From the NCBI GenBank assembly GCA_903885375.1, contig CAISIK010000125.1, forward strand, positions 1-42,315: 42,315 nucleotides of DNA. Direction: 5' to 3'. A program made the translations under genes and the position numbers. The notes below the pieces were generated by a model. That model was not told where the DNA came from and did no database searches. It was given only the letters and a program-made list of their open reading frames with translations. Positions 6,666 to 17,587 of the stretch are shown piece by piece. Numbering within the stretch: the first letter of the stretch is position 1; every line of letters begins with the position of its first letter. The stretch comes from an uncultured Pseudomonadota bacterium. GTDB lineage: Bacteria; Myxococcota_A; UBA796; SXON01.

Positions 6666-6966
6666 CAACCGTTCTACCGTCCGTCCGACTCCGCACCGCC
6701 GCTCGCCGGCGGCTTCTCGGCCCCGACCGCAACAGACGGGTCCTGGGCGGAGGCCACGCTCACGGGGGCGGGTGAGGGGCCGGACCCTGCAGCGGTGGCG
6801 GGGGCGATGGGGTAGGCCAGTCCGTGCTGCGCGCCCCCTCGGACCCCATCGCGGCGCCAACGGGGCGGCGGCCGCCGGACGGGGCGACGCCCTCGCCGCG
6901 CCTCCACCACCCGGGGGGCCGGGAGGCCCCGGCGGCCCCCGCCCCGCGAAGGCGCAGCCCGCAACC
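6666..6966. other. Spacer between convergent genes
   Basis: About 300 nt of very GC-rich DNA between the nucleotidyltransferase gene (plus strand) and the clostripain-like gene (minus strand). The right end carries copy B of dispersed repeat 2, which ends 4 nt before the protease stop codon. No protein-coding potential was recognised in the rest. Confidence 0.6.
6915..6962. repeat. Dispersed repeat 2, copy B
   Basis: 47 of 48 bases match 5558-5605, in the same orientation. The GGGGCC-GGGA-GGCCCC hairpin lies at its left end. It sits between two convergent genes, where a bidirectional terminator would be expected; no U-tract follows the stem, so a REP-like element is as likely. Confidence 0.7.
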
Positions 6967-8223
6967 CTACTTCTCTTCGTAGGACCGCATGAGCTCGCCC
7001 CAGCGCGTGTCCTGCGACCACGTGGCGCCGGCGCCGTTGGTGTAGAGGTCGAGGTACGCGTCGGAGGGGTCGAACCAGATGGTGAGGCCGGTGGTCCAGG
7101 CGTACTCCTCGTCGCCATAGGCGTGCACCACGGCGCCCTGGAGCGCGGTGCTCACGTCGGCCGCGAGGGGCGCGAGGGCCGGATCGCCCGCGGCCACCGC
7201 GATGTTCGCGAAGTCGCCGAGGTCGAGGTACCAGTTCTTCCAGATGTGGTCGGCCCCGCGGGTCTGCCGACGGTAGGCCTTGAGCGCATCGGCCAGCGCG
7301 GGGTCTTCGAGGGCGGCGCCGGCCAGCGCGTCGATCCGGGCGCTCACCTCGGGGAGGGCATCAAGATCGGTGGCGCTGAACGTCATCTCGCCACCCTGTT
7401 CGACCGCGCCGCGGGACATTTCTTGCGCCAGCGCCTGCGGGGTGGTGTCGGGATTGGCGCGCAGCCAGGCCAGCATGGGCCCGTACTGCAGTCCCTCGTA
7501 GCCCACGCTGGTTTCGGCGGCGGCCGACGCATGGGCGAAGGGCGCGATGGCGTGCATCACCTCCCAGCTGGCCATGTTGCAGGCATCGAACCCGATCACG
7601 TCGAACTTTCCGTGGGCCTCCACGTGGGCGCGAACGCCATCGGCGAAGGTGCCCTCCGCAAAACTCATGAAGCCGCCGTCGGTGTCGTCGTAGGAGATGC
7701 CGGGCGGGGGGGCGGCCTCCTCGGCCTCGTCGGCCGCATCGGGGTCCTGGACGAGCCAACCATCGCCGTGGTTCCACATCACCAGCACACGGCGCTCGGC
7801 GGGGTAGTTGCGCTCGGCCCACGAGAGGAAGTCGGCCAGCACCTCGGGCGAGCCCATGTCGAGCTCGCCGAGGTCTTCCAGCACGGGGCTGGAGATGTGG
7901 GAGAGGTCGTCATCGCCCACGATGCGGTAGCGGTGCACGCCGGTCCAGTCGCCGTTCTTCTCGCTGTAACCATCGATGCGATCGGCCTGCACGAGCACCT
8001 CCACCCCATCGCCGGAGCCGGTCTGCTCCAGCTCGTTGAGGTCGTGCGGAACGTAGGCCTCGAGGTCGTTGTCGCCGTTCATGAAGATGAGCACCTGCCA
8101 CCTGGCCACCTCCACCTCGGGATCACCCGAATCGTCGGCGGGGGGCTCGCCCGTGTCGTGCGGGCGGGGGTCGGCAGGGTCGTCGTGGGCTTCCACGCAG
8201 GCGAACGCGAGGGCGAGCAGCAT
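6967..8223 (-). CDS. Clostripain-family (C11) cysteine protease, probable lipoprotein
   Basis: 418 residues from ATG 8223, chosen because it puts a hydrophobic signal with Cys (LLALAFAC) at the very N-terminus; an upstream in-frame start at 8262 would add 13 residues. An acidic, Pro-rich linker with a DTGEP segment follows, as in other surface lipoproteins of this lineage. The catalytic dyad of family C11 is visible: His152 in WNHGDGW and Cys215 in GFDACNM, preceded by the 'VLIFMNGDNDLE' opening strand typical of the family. C11 enzymes cleave after Arg or Lys and often need self-processing. The gene diverges from the polysaccharide genes, sharing a 68-nt upstream region. Confidence 0.88.
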   Translation of the reverse strand: MLLALAFACVEAHDDPADPRPHDTGEPPADDSGDPEVEVARWQVLIFMNGDNDLEAYVPHDLNELEQTGSGDGVEVLVQADRIDGYSEKNGDWTGVHRYRIVGDDDLSHISSPVLEDLGELDMGSPEVLADFLSWAERNYPAERRVLVMWNHGDGWLVQDPDAADEAEEAAPPPGISYDDTDGGFMSFAEGTFADGVRAHVEAHGKFDVIGFDACNMASWEVMHAIAPFAHASAAAETSVGYEGLQYGPMLAWLRANPDTTPQALAQEMSRGAVEQGGEMTFSATDLDALPEVSARIDALAGAALEDPALADALKAYRRQTRGADHIWKNWYLDLGDFANIAVAAGDPALAPLAADVSTALQGAVVHAYGDEEYAWTTGLTIWFDPSDAYLDLYTNGAGATWSQDTRWGELMRSYEEK

Positions 8224-8291
8224 GCGGGAGGTTCTATCCGCGAATCGTCTGCATCCGCTCAACTTCCGGTCGCGCCGACCGATGGCGGACC

Positions 8292-9335
8292 ATGCGCCGA
8301 ATCGCCTACGTCGTGGCCCAGTACCCGGTCCCCTCCCAGACCTTCGTGCACGCCGAGATCGTGGCGCTCCGGCGGCTCGGCTTCGAGGTGGAAGTGGTGG
8401 CCCTGCAGCGCGGTCCCGAGGGGGTGACCTTCGGCGATGGCCCCGACGGCGTGCCGTTGACGCCGGTGCACGTGGGCCGGGCGGGCGCGGCGGCGGCCCT
8501 CGCGCGCTTCGACCACCTGCACGGCCACTTCGCCGACTTCGGCGTGCGCGCCCTCGCCGGGCTCGCGGCCGAGGCCGGGCGCCCCTTCTCGTTCACCGCC
8601 CACGCCTACGACCTGTTCCGCCACGACGCCGCCGTGACCCCGCGCGAGTGGGCCGCCGTCGCCGGCTCTGTGCAGCGGGTGGTGGCCATCTCCCGCTTCC
8701 ACCGCGACTTCATCCGCGACCGCGGCGTTCCCCTCGACAAGATCACCGTGATCCCCAACGCGGCCGCGCTCGCCGCGCTCATGCGCAACGCCCCCGCCGC
8801 GCCCCGCGCCCTCCACAAGGTGCTCGCTGTGGGCCGTCCGGTGCCCAAGAAGGGCTTCTCGGTGCTCGTGTCGGCCTGGGCCCGCGCCCGGGTGAGCGTG
8901 CCCGGCCTCGAGCTCGACATCATCGGCGGCGAGGGCCTCGTGGTGGATCCGCCCGCCGGCCTGCGCCTCTGGCCCATGACCGACTGGGGCCGCACGATGG
9001 AAGCGATGCGCCGCGCCGACGTGGTCGTGGCCCCCTGCGTCGTAGCGCCCGACGGCGACATGGACGGCATCCCCACCGTGCTCGCCGAAGCTGGCGCCTT
9101 GCGCCGCCCGGTGATCGCCTCCCGCCTCTCGGGCATCCCCGACCTCGTGGCCGACGGGGTGAACGGGCTCCTCGTGCCCCCCGGCGACGTGAACGCGCTC
9201 GCCATGGCGCTCGTGCGCCTCGCCCAGCGCCCCGCCGAGCTCACCCGCCTCGGCGATGCGGGCCCTGCCCTCGCCGCCGCCCACGACGCCGACGTCGTGG
9301 CGCGCCGCCTCCTCCACGAAGCTTTCGCCGCCTGA
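8292..9335 (+). CDS. GT-B glycosyltransferase (GT4 family), colanic-acid/exopolysaccharide type
   Basis: 347 residues. N-terminal Rossmann-like half begins 'RRIAYVVAQYPVPSQTFVHA' and contains the 'HLHGHFADFGVRAL' and 'FTAHAYDLF' blocks common in WcaL/AmsK-like transferases. The C-terminal half has the donor-binding region 'LAVGRPVPKKGFSVLVSAW' and the final 'PTVLAEAGALRRPVIASRLS' plus 'IPDLVADGVNGLLVPPGD', which is the classic GT4 ending. It would add a sugar from a nucleotide donor to a lipid-linked or capsular oligosaccharide on the cytoplasmic face. Eight bases separate it from the pyruvyltransferase-methyltransferase gene, so both form one operon. Confidence 0.9.
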   Translation: MRRIAYVVAQYPVPSQTFVHAEIVALRRLGFEVEVVALQRGPEGVTFGDGPDGVPLTPVHVGRAGAAAALARFDHLHGHFADFGVRALAGLAAEAGRPFSFTAHAYDLFRHDAAVTPREWAAVAGSVQRVVAISRFHRDFIRDRGVPLDKITVIPNAAALAALMRNAPAAPRALHKVLAVGRPVPKKGFSVLVSAWARARVSVPGLELDIIGGEGLVVDPPAGLRLWPMTDWGRTMEAMRRADVVVAPCVVAPDGDMDGIPTVLAEAGALRRPVIASRLSGIPDLVADGVNGLLVPPGDVNALAMALVRLAQRPAELTRLGDAGPALAAAHDADVVARRLLHEAFAA

Positions 9336-9343
9336 GGCCCCCC

Positions 9344-11503
9344 ATGCGCATCCTCATCACTGACAGCTTCTGCTCCTCCAACCGCGGCGATGCGGCCATC
9401 CTCGATGGCATGGTCACCGGCCTCCGCGCCCGCGGCGCCTCCATTGAGGTGGTTTCCCACTTCCCCGTGGTAACCACTCGGTTTCACGACATCGAAGCCA
9501 TCGACGACCGCGATGCCTGCGCGGTGGCCCTTGCCGTGAGCCGGGCCGACCTCGTGGTGTCCTGCGGCGGCAGCTTCCTGCACGACCTCTACGCGCCCAA
9601 CCTCAACGCGCGCCTCGCCACCCTCCACCTCGCCCGCCGCCTCGGCAAGCCCTACGCCATCTTCGGACAGAGCGTCGGGCCGCTCGTGCAGCCGCTCTCC
9701 CGCCAGGCCGTGCGCGAGGTGCTCGATGGGGCCGCGCTCGTGTGCGTGCGCGACGCGGCGAGCGCGCGGGTGGTGGCCGATCTCGGCGTGTCCGCGCCGA
9801 TCCGGGTGGGCGTGGATGCCGCGGTGACGGGGCGCGTACGCGAGGCGGCGGGCGGGAACCGTCCGCTGCTGGGCGTCACCGTTCGGGGCTGGCACTTTCC
9901 CGGCAAGCGGGAGCCCTCCGCGTTCCAGGAGCGCTACGAAGCCGCCGTGGCGGAAGCCGCGGACCGGTGGGTGCGGGCCACGGGCGGCCAGGTTCGTTTC
10001 TTCAGCAACTGCACGAGCTACGGCGGCTACCGGCAGGACGACCGGGTTGCCGCGCGGCGGGTCGCCTCCCGCATGCACGCCGACGCCGAGGTGGTGGAGG
10101 CCGTGGACCTCGACTTCGCCACGCTGCGCGGCGAGTGCGGTGCCTGCGACCTCTTCCTCGGCACCCGGATGCACTCCCTCGTCTTCGCGACCACGGCCGG
10201 CGTGCCGGCGGTGGGCATCGCCTACGAGGAGAAGACCTGGGGCTGGCTGGCGCAGGTGGGGCTGGAAGGCCGAGCCGTGCCCATCGAGGACTGCACCGGG
10301 CTCGACGAGCTCCTCCTCCGCACCTGGGCGGAGCGTGACGAGCTCAAGCCCGTCATCGCCGCGCGGGTCGAACAGCTGCGCACCACCGCCGAGGCCGATC
10401 TCGACCTGCTCGTGTCGGTGGCCGCCGGCGAGCGCCTCCCCCGCGGCGCCGCCGTACGCCGCGGCGATCCGGGCTGGAACGGCGAGACGTGGCGCTTCGA
10501 CGTGGCCCACCGGCGCCTGCGCCTCGTGGCCGACATCGTGATGAACGAAGGCGGCGAGCGGGTGCTCGACCTCGGCTGCAGCACCGGCAAGCTGGGCCGC
10601 ATGCTCGGCCCGGTCTACCACTACCAGGGCGTGGACGTGGCCCCCTCCGTCGCCGTCGACGAACCCCGCTTCCAGATCACCACCGGCACCCTCGACGCCT
10701 GGACCACCCGCCAGAAGTTCGACGTCGTGACCGCCTCCGGCAGCCTCGAGTACGTGGACGACCTCGAGTCGCTCCTCACCCGCATCCGCGCGGCGCTCAA
10801 CCCCGGCGGCCTCGCGGTGCTCACGCTCTTCAACCTCGCCCACTTCAGCCGCGCGATGGGCAGCACCCATCGTCACCCCGATTGGACGCTCCGGGCCCGC
10901 CCCGACGACTTCCTGCTGGCGCTCCACGAAGCCGGCCTCGCCCCGCAGCGCATCCTCCCCACCACCGTGGGCTACGGTCCCGCCCCCGCCGTGGCCGACG
11001 AACGCCCCACCGACTTCGAGTCCGACGGGCCCCGCTCGCTCCCACCCGAGCGCCTCCTGCGCCTCGCCCACCACTGGGTCGTGGTCTGCCGGGCCGGCGA
11101 GCCGCGCCCCGGCCCGCAGGCGCTCGCCGCCGCCTTCCACCGCGGCGATCACACCGGCGCCCTGCGCATCGCGGTGGAACTGGTGAAGACCTGGCCCTGG
11201 GCTGCCCGCGCCTGGAGCGACCTCGCGGTGACCTGGAACGCGGTGGGCCGCAACGATCGCGCCGCGGACGCCGCCCTCCGCGCCTGGCGCCTCGACCCCC
11301 ACCGCCCCGAGGCCCTCGAAAACCTCGACGCCATGGGCGTGGTCCCCCAAACCGACGACCTCGAGCTCGCCGCGATGCTCGACCCGGAGGACGCCGAGGT
11401 CCGGCGCGCGCTGGTTGCTGAGCTCGTGAGCCGAGGCCAGTTGCACGCGGCCGCGGCGGTGAGCCGCTACAAGGTTGACGGCGCCTCGATCGCAGCCAAG
11501 TAG
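9344..11503 (+). CDS. Polysaccharide pyruvyltransferase (WcaK/CsaB) - methyltransferase - TPR fusion
   Basis: 719 residues starting at ATG 9344. Residues 1-375 form a polysaccharide pyruvyl transferase domain: 'CSSNRGDAAILDGM' at the start, 'VVSCGGSFLHDLYAP', 'IFGQSVGPL' and 'LFLGTRMHSLVFATTAGVPA'. Residues ~385-585 form a class I methyltransferase, with motif I VLDLGCSTGKLG from residue 407 and motif IV 'SGSLEYVDDLE'. Residues ~590-700 are Ala/Leu-rich helical repeats resembling TPRs (AWSDLAVTWNAVGR...A.RLDP). In most genomes these activities are separate proteins, so the enzyme may both pyruvylate and methylate a surface sugar. Its TAG stop coincides with the first bases of repeat 1 copy B. 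Confidence 0.85.
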   Translation: MRILITDSFCSSNRGDAAILDGMVTGLRARGASIEVVSHFPVVTTRFHDIEAIDDRDACAVALAVSRADLVVSCGGSFLHDLYAPNLNARLATLHLARRLGKPYAIFGQSVGPLVQPLSRQAVREVLDGAALVCVRDAASARVVADLGVSAPIRVGVDAAVTGRVREAAGGNRPLLGVTVRGWHFPGKREPSAFQERYEAAVAEAADRWVRATGGQVRFFSNCTSYGGYRQDDRVAARRVASRMHADAEVVEAVDLDFATLRGECGACDLFLGTRMHSLVFATTAGVPAVGIAYEEKTWGWLAQVGLEGRAVPIEDCTGLDELLLRTWAERDELKPVIAARVEQLRTTAEADLDLLVSVAAGERLPRGAAVRRGDPGWNGETWRFDVAHRRLRLVADIVMNEGGERVLDLGCSTGKLGRMLGPVYHYQGVDVAPSVAVDEPRFQITTGTLDAWTTRQKFDVVTASGSLEYVDDLESLLTRIRAALNPGGLAVLTLFNLAHFSRAMGSTHRHPDWTLRARPDDFLLALHEAGLAPQRILPTTVGYGPAPAVADERPTDFESDGPRSLPPERLLRLAHHWVVVCRAGEPRPGPQALAAAFHRGDHTGALRIAVELVKTWPWAARAWSDLAVTWNAVGRNDRAADAALRAWRLDPHRPEALENLDAMGVVPQTDDLELAAMLDPEDAEVRRALVAELVSRGQLHAAAAVSRYKVDGASIAAK

Positions 11504-11562
11504 ATCCGGGCGAGGCGCCGCGACCGGCAGCTCGTCGGGCGGGCGTCGCCGCGCCTCGCGCG
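11501..11562. repeat. Dispersed repeat 1, copy B, overlapping a stop codon
   Basis: The first three bases (TAG) are the stop codon of the fusion gene. From there 37 bases match copy A (3084-3120) with one change, and the distal GCGCCTCGCGCG is identical. The element fills the 72-nt gap between two convergent genes, a position where a folded stem-loop could terminate both transcripts, but no U-tract is present. Confidence 0.7.
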
Positions 11563-11575
11563 CCCGTCGGGGCGA

Positions 11576-14518
<2,943 letters not shown>

Positions 14519-14552
14519 GATTCGACCTATCGCGGCCGGCGCGGGCGCTGGG

Positions 14553-15278
14553 CTACGGGGGGCCGAACGGGATCGTTCCGTTCGCGACGCCTGCGATGTA
14601 GTCGGTGAGTTTCTGCCCCGAGTACACGTGCACAGTGAAAGAGGCCATGCGTTGTTTTTCCATGGGCACGGCACCTTCGAAGTTCAGCCGATCGATGATG
14701 GCTTGGTACCAGGTGTCCACTGGAACCGGCTCCTGAGGAAACTCGTTCGGTTCAGCGCCAAATCGCTGAGCGGCCTTGGCATCGAGGGTCTCCATCTTGT
14801 AGGCCGCATCGGTCCAAAACTGCCACCCCACGTATTTCGCAGTGAACTTCTCTCCCGCGACCGCCGGCGTTTCGGCCATGGAGGCGACGTAGGATCGCGT
14901 TGCCGCGCGGGCACCGTCGCCCGCGATGTCGTAGCACCACTCCATGCGTGCGAACGGAACGTCTGCCGGAGCCGTCGGCTTCGTCCACCCGTTCTGGAGC
15001 GTGACCCGACCATTCACATAGTCGCACCTCGTGGAGGTGAGCTGGCCAACCACCTGCGAGAAGAACGCGCTCGGCGGCCACGAGTTGGCAGTTGCCGACA
15101 GGTCCGTAAACCGGGTGGTTCCGAAATCGTTCGCCGGCCCCTGGCGGGGAAGGCGATTGCCGTACTTACGCAGCGGGAGGGTTCCCAGCGGGTCACCAAA
15201 CGAGAAGTCGGCGTCAGTCTTGCAGATGGCCCACTGCTCGTGAATCTGGCTGCCACCCAGGCCTTTGCCATGAAGCAA
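14553..15278 (-). CDS. Unrecognised protein of about 241 residues in lower-GC DNA
   Basis: The frame ends 34 nt before the kinase start and looks genuinely coding: balanced composition, aromatic-rich (WQFWTDAAYKMETLD, PVDTWYQAIIDRLNF) and no Ala/Arg shadow pattern. I recognise no domain, signal peptide or membrane segment; the C-terminus is ANGTIPFGPP. The start is uncertain: the TTG at 15278 follows an in-frame TAG eight codons upstream, and there is no good ribosome site. G+C is clearly below that of flanking genes (55% and 58% in blocks 14641-14700 and 14761-14820), so it may be acquired or a 5'-truncated remnant. Residues before 15278 cannot be assigned. Confidence 0.55.
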   Translation of the reverse strand: MLHGKGLGGSQIHEQWAICKTDADFSFGDPLGTLPLRKYGNRLPRQGPANDFGTTRFTDLSATANSWPPSAFFSQVVGQLTSTRCDYVNGRVTLQNGWTKPTAPADVPFARMEWCYDIAGDGARAATRSYVASMAETPAVAGEKFTAKYVGWQFWTDAAYKMETLDAKAAQRFGAEPNEFPQEPVPVDTWYQAIIDRLNFEGAVPMEKQRMASFTVHVYSGQKLTDYIAGVANGTIPFGPP

Positions 15279-15484
15279 CGCCCGAACCGTACTGCCGTAC
15301 TAGGAAGGACGCACCACCATGAGCCCATCTACGATGGTGGGTGCCGCGAGCATGGGCTTGAGCGGCAAGTCCTCTATCGAAACCGATTGGCCTTTCGAGT
15401 TCCCCACGGGCACCTCAGGCGTCGGAGTCTACACCCCTCCATCAGGCTTGTCGCCCGCAGCGCGCGAACGGGACGAGGATGGAT

Positions 15485-16939
15485 TCACCCCCCCACGCTC
15501 TCATCCTGATCGATCCCCGCCAGAACCCAGTCGAACTGCCCGGTGGTGATCCTTGCCTCGCAGTAGCCGCAAATCCCCGTTTCCCCCACCTTGTCGAGCG
15601 GCGCCCCGCAGCTCGGGCAGCTGTCCAGGGAGGCGCGGGGCGCGGAGGGCTGCCCGGCGGCGCGCACGAAGGTCCAGTACTCCGAGAAGTAGCGAGACTC
15701 CGTCCTCGAACCCCCGATCAGCCGCCCCTCGCGGTCGGCCGTCCAGTCGAGCATCTCCGCGAAGATGCGGACGGTGATGGCGGTGTACCAGGCATCCAAC
15801 TGCACCCGGGACACTTCGAAGCCGCCTACGCGCACGGAGTCGCAATGGTTCACCGCGCCCTCGCGGTCGTACCGATCGAGCCAGTACCGGTGGCTCTGGA
15901 ACACCGCGTCGGTTTCCAGGGGGCGGAGCGCCTTGCGGTCCTTGGCTGCCCACGCAGCCTGCACGCGGAGGAATATCTCCGAGGCGCGCTGCTGGAAGGC
16001 AGGGAGCGCGAACTCGGGGTGGCGCGCCTGCAACGCACGGAGCTGCGCACCGAGGTCGGGCGCGCGGGCGGTGGGCAGCAGGGTGCCGGCCTCCACGCCG
16101 CCGCCGGGCGATACGTCGAGCGCGGTGAGCGCCCGTGCATTCACCCGTTCGATGCTGGCCACGCACCAGAGGTGGCGCCCGTCGGCCAGTTGGGTGCCGC
16201 AGTTGGTGCAGCTCCCGTCCGGACGGCACTCCAACGCGCTCCCACAATTGTCGCACCGCAGCGCGGTGAAGGCCTCCGGCCCGCGCGACACGACGGCGGC
16301 GAGCCGGGTGAACGTCCACACCTCGCGCGCCCAGCGGTGCACGCCGCCCTCGGTGACGTTGGCCTCGAAGACCACGCCCAACGAAGCCTGCTCGCCGCGC
16401 AGCGACGCCGAGGACACGCGGGCTGCGCCCACGATGACGTCGCGGGTGCCCCCCTTGGCGCGCGGCGTGAGCCAGGCCAGCGCGCGGGGACCGATCAGGG
16501 CTCCGAGGATGGCGATGTTTCCGCGACCGTTCTCCTCGTGCACCCGCGCGAACATGAGCCGTGCGTAGTCGAGGAACAGGACCTCGGAGAACTGCGGGTC
16601 GCGCTGGATCAGCGCGCCGAGGTCGACGCGGGCGGCCGCCGGGGCCACCCGCACCACCTGACGTTCGCCCATGTCGGAACGGGCGCCCTGATGCTTCACC
16701 CACACGTAGATGGCGAGCAGGGTGAGCGGGATGCCGATGAACGGGTGCTCCAGCAGGAGCCACACGAACAGCTGAAGGAGCGCTCCGCCATCGCCTCCCC
16801 CCGAGGAGCCGCCGCCCGAAGACCAGCCCCCGCCGCCGCCGCTGGAGTGCCCTCCGCCGCCCCCGCCGTACGAGTGCCCGCCGCCCGCCCGCGCGAGCGC
16901 CTCCCCGGCGAAGAGAAGGATCGGCAGGAGGCTCATCAC
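15485..16939 (-). CDS. Tim44-like domain membrane protein with two zinc ribbons
   Basis: 484 residues. Signal-like N-terminus, then a Gly/Ser/His-rich spacer (residues ~20-50), a membrane segment (LFVWLLLEHPFIGIPLTLLA, ~56-80), and a soluble region. The 'F.LLDYARLMFARVHEE' style section and the repeated F.ea.r.ff..vq.Aw segment ('ASEIFLRVQAAWAAKDRKALRP', later 'MLDWTADREGRL') are what Tim44/mL45-type lipid-associated domains look like. Two four-Cys zinc ribbons are visible, CDNCGSALEC...CTNC in the middle and CPSCGAPL...CGYC near the C-terminus. The GTGATGA junction overlaps the TPM-domain gene by 4 nt. Tim44-like bacterial proteins act at the inner membrane; the function here is unknown. Confidence 0.75.
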   Translation of the reverse strand: MMSLLPILLFAGEALARAGGGHSYGGGGGGHSSGGGGGWSSGGGSSGGGDGGALLQLFVWLLLEHPFIGIPLTLLAIYVWVKHQGARSDMGERQVVRVAPAAARVDLGALIQRDPQFSEVLFLDYARLMFARVHEENGRGNIAILGALIGPRALAWLTPRAKGGTRDVIVGAARVSSASLRGEQASLGVVFEANVTEGGVHRWAREVWTFTRLAAVVSRGPEAFTALRCDNCGSALECRPDGSCTNCGTQLADGRHLWCVASIERVNARALTALDVSPGGGVEAGTLLPTARAPDLGAQLRALQARHPEFALPAFQQRASEIFLRVQAAWAAKDRKALRPLETDAVFQSHRYWLDRYDREGAVNHCDSVRVGGFEVSRVQLDAWYTAITVRIFAEMLDWTADREGRLIGGSRTESRYFSEYWTFVRAAGQPSAPRASLDSCPSCGAPLDKVGETGICGYCEARITTGQFDWVLAGIDQDESVGG

Positions 16940-17541
16940 TCCCGCACCCGGGGCGCATCCGGCGCTTCATTGGGGTTGTCGCTCTCCTCGGCGGGGAGGG
17001 CCTCCGCGAGCACCTCACCGAGCGCGGCGAGGTCGGCGAGGAAGGCCTCGAGCGAGCTCGCCCGGATGGACAAGGCGGCGAGCCGGGAAGGGGCCAGGCG
17101 CCCGAGCACGCCGTGGTCGGGGAGCACCCTCACCTGCTGCTCCAGCGCGCTGAGGTAGATGAGCACGCCCGTGCGCCGCCGGGTGGCGTGCACGTTCTCC
17201 GCCGTGAACGCGGCCTCGGCCGCCTCCTTCACCTGGCGGGACATGCGCGCCGTGCCGGCCACCGCGCGCAGGAAGATCGGCACCCGGTCGGCCGCCAGCG
17301 CCGCCAGCGCCGCCGCCGCCCCACAATCCGCGAGGAACCAGTTGGGATCGAAGGGCGTGGGAAGCCACACGAGCAGCGCCAGCATGAAGAAGGTGGCGCC
17401 GAGCGCCACCCGCCACGGGATGTCGTTGTAGGCCCCCGACCGCGGCGCGGCGACCACGATCACCTCGGCCTCGCTGCGGCGTTCGATTTCGGCCACCGCG
17501 AGGGTCACTGCCTCCGCGAAGCGCGCGTCTGCCTGCACCAT
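16936..17541 (-). CDS. TPM-domain (DUF477/PF04536-like) membrane protein
   Basis: 201 residues. The N-terminus 'AEIERRSEAEVIVVAAPRSG' and the later 'RRTGVLIYLSALEQQVRVLPD' block match the TPM fold, in which a conserved strand ends in 'LPD'. Two hydrophobic segments (about 45-63 and 72-85) suggest membrane anchoring; the C-terminus is acidic. TPM proteins are known from photosystem-II repair phosphatase and are widespread in bacteria as poorly understood membrane proteins. It starts the two-gene operon with the Tim44-like gene and diverges from the transglutaminase-like gene with 46 nt between. Confidence 0.75.
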   Translation of the reverse strand: MVQADARFAEAVTLAVAEIERRSEAEVIVVAAPRSGAYNDIPWRVALGATFFMLALLVWLPTPFDPNWFLADCGAAAALAALAADRVPIFLRAVAGTARMSRQVKEAAEAAFTAENVHATRRRTGVLIYLSALEQQVRVLPDHGVLGRLAPSRLAALSIRASSLEAFLADLAALGEVLAEALPAEESDNPNEAPDAPRVRE

Positions 17542-17587
17542 CCCGCCAAGCTATTCACCCCCGGGCCCCGCGGGGATACTCGGGCGC

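Noticed and set aside
8606..11446. Very long minus-strand open frame opposite the glycosyltransferase/fusion genes
   Set aside because: It is a shadow of the plus-strand genes: Ala/Arg/Gly/His-rich text without motifs, while the plus strand shows clear glycosyltransferase, pyruvyltransferase and methyltransferase motifs.
16800..16900. Gly/Ser codon repeats as a tandem repeat element
   Set aside because: It is the low-complexity spacer of the Tim44-like protein, with no fixed unit.
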